From Micavibrio sp. UBA2020 (GTDB lineage Bacteria > Pseudomonadota > Alphaproteobacteria > Micavibrionales > UBA2020): a stretch of 9,759 nucleotides of DNA. Of this stretch, positions 6,401 to 9,759 are shown one piece after another. A model generated the notes under the pieces. The model saw only the letters and a program-made list of their open reading frames with translations. It was not told the DNA's origin and did not search any database. The stretch covers positions 1 through 9,759 of the forward strand of contig DDBY01000124.1 in NCBI GenBank assembly GCA_002334985.1. Reading direction: 5' to 3'. The position numbers and the translations under genes are program-made. Each line of letters starts with the position of its first letter. Position 1 is the stretch's first letter.

Positions 6401-6972
6401 CCCAAGTGACCGTAGAGCCCATGCAGGGCGAAAGCTATGTCGTGCGCCCTAACCAGTTCAGCTGGGGCGTCATCACTATCAACGAGGCAACAGGCCTTTT
6501 CATGGCCTATACCGATTACGGGAATTTCTCCTACCATTGGCCTGCACCCGGCGACAAGGGCCTGAAGCACTTCCTTGGCACGATTGAATTCGACTATGCA
6601 ATGGGCAAGCTATCCGCTAATCGTGGTGATAGATTCGACGCAGATGTCGGCATTCACAACCTTCGCAAGCGAATTAAAGAAGAGCGCCGCGATGGCGTCA
6701 TCGAGCGCGTCACCGCGCGCTGCGCATGGCTCGAAGTTGACGATATTGAGGCCGAAGCGCTTGGCGAAAATTCACAGCTTTTCTATGACCGCATCTGGAG
6801 GTCAAGCCATATCCTCGATGCCATCGGGCATGACGACTGGCATCGCAATATCAACGGCCGCGTGAAATGCCCGCAATGCGTCGGCTTTTGGAATAACATC
6901 TTCATCCCCTTCGTCGCGTCCTACATGCCCGACCACAAGCTGAAGCCTGTATCGACGGAGGCCTTGATATGA
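6397..6972 (+). CDS. conserved phage protein of unknown function, 191 aa
   Basis: The N-terminal region resembles a phage protein family of unknown function. Members carry a (W/S)WG-(V/T)-(I/F)-(T/S) strand, an aromatic YGNFSYHWPAPG-type stretch (41-52 here) and KHFLGTIEFDYAMGKL (57-72). The middle is charged and helical (about 86-135). The C-terminal third has CPQC (158-161) and an aromatic stretch, FWNNIFIPFVASY (164-176), that is hydrophobic but not a clear membrane helix. ATG 6397 overlaps the upstream stop as ATGA. An in-frame ATG at 6313 would add 28 Arg-rich residues inside the preceding gene and is rejected. No catalytic motif is recognisable. Confidence 0.72.
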   Translation: MTQVTVEPMQGESYVVRPNQFSWGVITINEATGLFMAYTDYGNFSYHWPAPGDKGLKHFLGTIEFDYAMGKLSANRGDRFDADVGIHNLRKRIKEERRDGVIERVTARCAWLEVDDIEAEALGENSQLFYDRIWRSSHILDAIGHDDWHRNINGRVKCPQCVGFWNNIFIPFVASYMPDHKLKPVSTEALI

Positions 6973-7286
6973 CCGAAAAACCCCTCTTCATCCCGCTCAA
7001 GACGAAATATTACGATGCCTTCGATGCTGGCACAAAAACGCACGAGCTGCGCCTATACGGTGCCCGCTGGAACGAGCGTACCTGCCGCATCGGCCGCCGC
7101 GTCGTGCTGTCAAAAGGATACGGGAAAGCAAACCGCCTTTCCGGCCGTATCACCAGCTTCACGGTCAGTCCGCTGACCGAATGGCATGGCGAAAACGCCG
7201 AAGCTATCCGTGCGATTTATGGCGAGCGCGAAGCCAGTATTGCCAGCATCGGTATCGACATCGAGCGCGAGGAAAGAACGCCATGA
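6969..7286 (+). CDS. compact ASCH/PUA-like domain protein, 105 aa
   Basis: The product looks like a minimal ASCH/PUA-like protein. It opens with a strand (LFIPLKTKYYDAF, 6-18), the family GTKTHELR turn (21-28), RWNERTCRIGRRVVLSKGYG (33-52), in which a basic strand-loop-strand leads to a Gly-containing motif, and a strand LSGRITSFTV (57-66). ASCH domains are proposed to bind RNA or modified nucleotides, and some have amidohydrolase activity. No catalytic residue can be assigned here. Both ends couple to neighbours by ATGA overlaps (6969 and 7283). It lies two genes after another protein with an ASCH-type N-terminus, so the cluster holds two related folds of different length. The family call is reasonable; the function is open. 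Confidence 0.72.
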   Translation: MTEKPLFIPLKTKYYDAFDAGTKTHELRLYGARWNERTCRIGRRVVLSKGYGKANRLSGRITSFTVSPLTEWHGENAEAIRAIYGEREASIASIGIDIEREERTP

Positions 7287-7828
7287 CCGCCCTCATGTAC
7301 GGCAACATCCCCGTGCCTTACTCCGCTGCGTGGACGGCAGAAGACGGCTTTTTTATTGCCCCCTGCCCGTATGCAAATGGCCTCAACGCACTGCACCAGA
7401 AATCCTCTCCAGCGCAGGGCAGGCCGACATTTGCAAAACCGCACATGAACCGCCAGCGGGAATCCCTGTTTAAAGGCCTGTGCGATATATGCGCATGCCA
7501 GATGCGTAACCGCACGAAGGTCTCGATGTCCGAAGAACGCTGGACGGATGTGCTAGGCGTCAAAATGCCGCTGGTGGTCGAACCGCTCTGCTGCCGCAGC
7601 TGCGCCCGTATTGCCCTTGCGCAATGTCCGCATCTCCAGCGCCAAATCAAATCCGGCCAGATTGTCGTTAGGCAAGTGTACAAATACGACGTCGTATGCA
7701 GCCAGTTGACGGGCGATGCCACGATGGAGTTTGCCGGAATTTATGCGCCGGGCACCATCGGCCACCTGAAAATGCGACTGCGCAAATCAGCAATCCGGTC
7801 ACTCGACTGGATAATGGAGGAAGCATGA
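7283..7828 (+). CDS. phage Cys-rich (probable zinc-binding) protein, 181 aa
   Basis: The product has a CDIC knuckle (67-70) followed by CCRSC (103-107), HxxC-like in some relatives, and further Cys at 72 and 115. This spacing fits a treble-clef-like zinc site and recalls a phage protein family of unknown function that carries a GLCD(I/L)C motif and a C-terminal QVYKY-type strand (131-135 here). The ~40 residues at each end are not obviously structured by motif. No nuclease HNH signature is present. ATG 7283 overlaps the previous stop by four bases; an in-frame ATG at 7181 would read through the preceding gene and is rejected. DNA or RNA binding is a guess from the zinc site. Confidence 0.7.
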   Translation: MTALMYGNIPVPYSAAWTAEDGFFIAPCPYANGLNALHQKSSPAQGRPTFAKPHMNRQRESLFKGLCDICACQMRNRTKVSMSEERWTDVLGVKMPLVVEPLCCRSCARIALAQCPHLQRQIKSGQIVVRQVYKYDVVCSQLTGDATMEFAGIYAPGTIGHLKMRLRKSAIRSLDWIMEEA

Positions 7829-8064
7829 CCGATTCAGAATTTGGGATACTGGTACTTCTCACCGCGGCTCTCTCTTTCTGGGTTGTACACCTAGCCTCTC
7901 GTATTTATGCGCGAGGCGTCCAGCGCGGCATTGACCTTGCTTTGGATAACCTGAGCAAAAGCAATATCTATTTGGACCTTCTTTACAACAATGGAAAATT
8001 CATGGTCGAAATCAGAAGGTCATCCGCCCCTCCTGTGCAGCCGACCGTTAAGGAGGGCTCATAA
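7825..8064 (+). CDS. small N-terminally anchored membrane protein, 79 aa
   Basis: The N-terminus carries one strong hydrophobic segment at about residues 7-24 (GILVLLTAALSFWVVHLA), followed by a basic SRIYARGVQRG stretch, which by the positive-inside rule places the rest in the cytoplasm. The cytoplasmic part (about 35-79) is helical, then Ser/Pro-rich. There is no signal peptidase site. A good ribosome site, GGAGG, lies just before ATG 7825, which overlaps the upstream stop as ATGA. No family is recognised, and the role is unknown. It is the second small membrane protein of this operon and is not similar in sequence to the one at 3879. Confidence 0.65.
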   Translation: MTDSEFGILVLLTAALSFWVVHLASRIYARGVQRGIDLALDNLSKSNIYLDLLYNNGKFMVEIRRSSAPPVQPTVKEGS

Positions 8065-8351
8065 TGACCGACCTTTTCGGCAAAGCCACCGCCAGTAAGC
8101 CCACAGCCACGCGCAGCCCTGCGCGCGCATCCGGCCTGCCAGGTCCTGTAGGCGAGAAGTGCCGCAGCTGCCGCCATGCCTACGGCATCCGAAACGGCAA
8201 GAAGACGTATTTCAAGTGCGGTATCGCCAAACGCGCGGCCACGAGCGGCCCCGGTACCGATATCAGGCTTAAAGACCCCGCCTGCGCGCGGTGGGAAGCC
8301 GAAGCGTTGGACGTTAAAAATTCTGGAAATCACAAGATGGAGGAAAAATGA
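8064..8351 (+). CDS. phage zinc-ribbon-like protein, 95 aa
   Basis: A disordered Ala/Pro/Thr-rich N-terminus (1-30) precedes a small Cys4 module: CRSC (33-36), FKCG (50-53) and DPACARWE (71-78). Between them is a conserved-looking GPGTDIRLKD (62-71). This arrangement matches a family of small phage proteins of unknown function, with the same CxxC, YFKCG and GPGTDIRxxDPAC blocks. The four Cys (33, 36, 52, 74) probably bind one zinc. AAGGAGG lies upstream of ATG 8064, which overlaps the previous stop by one base. The C-terminal tail is charged. The end overlaps the DUF4224 gene by four bases. Confidence 0.75.
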   Translation: MTDLFGKATASKPTATRSPARASGLPGPVGEKCRSCRHAYGIRNGKKTYFKCGIAKRAATSGPGTDIRLKDPACARWEAEALDVKNSGNHKMEEK

Positions 8352-8572
8352 CTGACATCTTTCTCACCAAAGACGAGGTGGAAACCCTTACCGGACGGCA
8401 GAGAGCCTCCGCGCAGGCGGCCGCGCTCAACCGTATGGGTATCGTGCATACGGTGCGCGCAGATGGCCGCCCGCTCGTCCTGCGGGCTCACCTGAACAAA
8501 AAGATGGGTGCCGAGCCCGATACGCGTGCTATCAAGCCGTCACAGCCGAATTGGGAAGCTTTGCACCACTGA
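8348..8572 (+). CDS. DUF4224 protein, candidate excision factor
   Basis: The 74-residue basic product shows the DUF4224 pattern: FLTKDEVETLTG (5-16), a helical SAQAAALNRMGI (21-32) and a VRADGRPLVLRAHL strand (36-49). This domain is typically encoded immediately upstream of tyrosine integrases in phages, as here, where the stop overlaps the integrase start by one base. The helix-turn-helix-then-wing look (LTxxE, then a recognition-like helix, then DGRPxV) resembles small winged-helix excision factors such as Xis. That gives a plausible role in directing integrase toward excision, but no experimental link is visible here. The start has GGAGG at 8339-8343, nearly ideal spacing, and overlaps the preceding stop as ATGA. 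Confidence 0.82.
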   Translation: MTDIFLTKDEVETLTGRQRASAQAAALNRMGIVHTVRADGRPLVLRAHLNKKMGAEPDTRAIKPSQPNWEALHH

Positions 8573-9633
8573 TGCCTAAACCACGCGCGCAACATAACAA
8601 AGGCCTTCCCAAGCGATGGCGGCTATACCACGGCGCTTATTATTACAGCGTTCCGCCCGGCATGGAGGGGCATTGGGATGGCAAGAAGCAGTTCCGCCTC
8701 GGTCGCACTTTGGCCGAGGCTTATGGCGTATGGGCGGAGCGGCTCAAGGTTCAAGACCACGGGAACACCATCGGCGACATGCTCGACCGATATTTGCGCG
8801 AGGTCACTCCGACCAAGGCGGCGGCATCACAACAGGGCGATATCAGGAACGCAGCGAAGCTCCGGCCAGTTTTTGGCGGCATGAATATCGCTGACATCCA
8901 GCCCAGCCACGTTTACAAATATTACGACCTGCGCAGCAAAAAAACCGAAGTCGGCGGCGGTGCCACCTCTGCCCGCCTTGAGGTCTCCCTTCTCAAGCAC
9001 CTTTACACCAAGATTGTCGAATGGGGACTGCTCAACAGACACCCGTTCAAAGCGGAGGTAAGGCTTAAAGGACAGGCGCCGCGCACGCGGTACGTTACGG
9101 ATGACGAGATTGTGGCAGCCCTTTCTGTCCAGCCGCCCATGGAGGGAACGGCAATCCCCATGCTGCAGGCGTATATCCGCCTCAAGCTGCTCCTCGGCCT
9201 GCGCCGGCGCGACATGCTTACCCTGACGCATGACAGCCTTCAGGACGATGGCATCCACGTCACCACCAGCAAGACAGGGAGCCGCGTTGTGTACGAATGG
9301 TCGGCCGAGCTGCGCGACGCCATCGAGCTCGTGCGCCGCACGTCCATGGGGCGGGGAAAAGTGTACCTGTTCAGCAACCGACGCGGCGAATGTTACATCG
9401 ATGCCAAGACCGGAAACGCCTACGGCTGGGATAGCCTGTGGCAGCGCTTTATGACGCAGATGCTGATAGACAAAGTCATCGCCGAGCGCTTCACCGAGCA
9501 CGACCTGCGGGCGAAGGTCGCCAGCGATGCCGAAAGTCTTGAGCACGCGAAGGCGCTTTTGGCGCACGCCGACAGCCGCCTGACACAGCGCGTATATCGC
9601 CGAAAGCCCGAGAAGGTGAAGCCCGCGAAATAG
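8572..9633 (+). CDS. int: phage tyrosine integrase
   Basis: The 353-residue product is a tyrosine-family site-specific recombinase that would insert and excise the element at the adjacent tRNA. An N-terminal arm-binding-like region (YYYSVPPG motif, about 23-30) precedes a SAM-like core-binding domain (about 65-165) and the catalytic domain (about 170-345). Active-site residues are visible: R211 in LLGLRRRDML, K234 in TSKTG, H310 and R313 in EHDLRAK, H332 in LLAHADS and the nucleophile Y342 in QRVYRRKP. All are present, so it looks intact. ATG 8572 overlaps the DUF4224 stop by one base; an earlier in-frame ATG at 8551 lies inside that gene. It is the last gene before the chromosomal tRNA. Confidence 0.94.
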   Translation: MPKPRAQHNKGLPKRWRLYHGAYYYSVPPGMEGHWDGKKQFRLGRTLAEAYGVWAERLKVQDHGNTIGDMLDRYLREVTPTKAAASQQGDIRNAAKLRPVFGGMNIADIQPSHVYKYYDLRSKKTEVGGGATSARLEVSLLKHLYTKIVEWGLLNRHPFKAEVRLKGQAPRTRYVTDDEIVAALSVQPPMEGTAIPMLQAYIRLKLLLGLRRRDMLTLTHDSLQDDGIHVTTSKTGSRVVYEWSAELRDAIELVRRTSMGRGKVYLFSNRRGECYIDAKTGNAYGWDSLWQRFMTQMLIDKVIAERFTEHDLRAKVASDAESLEHAKALLAHADSRLTQRVYRRKPEKVKPAK

Positions 9634-9635
9634 CG

Positions 9636-9667
9636 TTCTATTGCACAGTGCTTTTTCTATTGCACAG
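9636..9667 (+). repeat. two 13-bp direct repeats after int
   Basis: TTCTATTGCACAG occurs twice, at 9636-9648 and 9655-9667, with starts 19 bases apart. The pair lies in the 80-base non-coding stretch between the integrase stop and the tRNA-Asn 3' end. The position and spacing fit arm-type integrase binding sites, which commonly occur as short tandem repeats flanking a phage attachment core, with the two copies displaced by close to two helical turns. That role is inferred. The repeats themselves are exact and plainly seen. Confidence 0.8.
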
Positions 9668-9713
9668 CGGCTATTTAGGGAGAATCAAAAGGGATTGGAA
9701 AAGCAGAAGAAAA
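9668..9713. other. A/G-rich spacer between repeats and tRNA
   Basis: After the second repeat comes a purine-rich stretch without an ORF of note, ending at the tRNA boundary. It probably completes one att arm. I see no obvious terminator hairpin. Confidence 0.35.
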
Positions 9714-9759
9714 TGGCTCCCTGGGCAAGGTTCGAACTTGCGGCCAAGCGATTAACAGT
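9714..9759 (-). tRNA. tRNA-Asn (GUU), 3' half, probable attachment site
   Basis: Read on the - strand, the last bases of the window give the 3' half of a tRNA. They contain the anticodon loop CTGTTAA with anticodon GTT (Asn), the 3' anticodon strand TCGCT, a 5-base variable region (TGGCC), a perfect T arm (GCAAG, loop TTCGAAC, CTTGC), the acceptor 3' strand CCAGGGA, discriminator G and an encoded CCA (9714-9716). The 5' half lies beyond the window. The 3' end faces the integrase gene, the usual geometry when a tyrosine integrase uses a tRNA 3' end as attB and the insertion restores the gene. It is either the host gene or a copy regenerated by the attachment sequence. Confidence 0.88.

Noticed and set aside
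8827..9567. 246-residue open frame on the - strand
   Set aside because: It lies wholly antisense to the integrase, which has all catalytic residues. The - strand product shows no motif.
9643..9656. Possible intrinsic terminator after int, GCAC-A-GTGC then T-rich
   Set aside because: The inverted repeat has a one-base loop and cannot form a stable hairpin; it is better explained as part of the direct repeat.
1..9759. CRISPR array or insertion sequence
   Set aside because: No regularly spaced repeat series and no transposase or terminal inverted repeats were seen.

Overview
The window reads as one end of an integrated tailed phage, or a closely related tRNA-integrating element, in a proteobacterial chromosome. 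The left edge cuts an early-gene operon. The right edge runs through the integrase gene into the 3' half of a host tRNA-Asn gene on the opposite strand. GC content is moderately high. The phage-type families and the look of the NYN and tRNA-Asn genes suggest an alphaproteobacterial host, but this is an impression from family resemblance and is not proven by the sequence.

Every protein gene is on the + strand and they are packed head to tail. Most junctions are 4-base ATGA or 1-base overlaps, so much of the operon is probably translationally coupled. No promoter, repressor or structural gene is visible. The operon promoter must lie left of the window.

Bases 1-2633 form a DNA-recombination and replication block. 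It holds two small unknown genes, an ERF-type single-strand annealing protein, a Gp157-like protein, a NinB-like recombination protein and a single-stranded DNA-binding protein (SSB) ending in DDEIPF. The 163-base gap after ssb contains a well-formed but oversized tRNA-like RNA of about 125 nt. A Dda/RecD-type superfamily 1 helicase follows at 2797-3879, and its product probably works with the annealing protein and SSB on phage DNA.

Bases 3879-8572 hold accessory genes. They encode a small membrane protein, a DUF4942-methyltransferase fusion, a NYN-domain nuclease-like protein, an ASCH-like N-terminal fragment fused to an unfamiliar tail, a widespread phage protein of unknown function, a compact ASCH/PUA-like protein, two cysteine-rich probable zinc-binding proteins, a second small membrane protein and a DUF4224 protein that is a candidate excision factor.

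The right end, 8572-9759, holds the tyrosine integrase, then two copies of a 13-base direct repeat that may be integrase arm-type sites, then the 3' half of tRNA-Asn(GUU), the likely attachment site.
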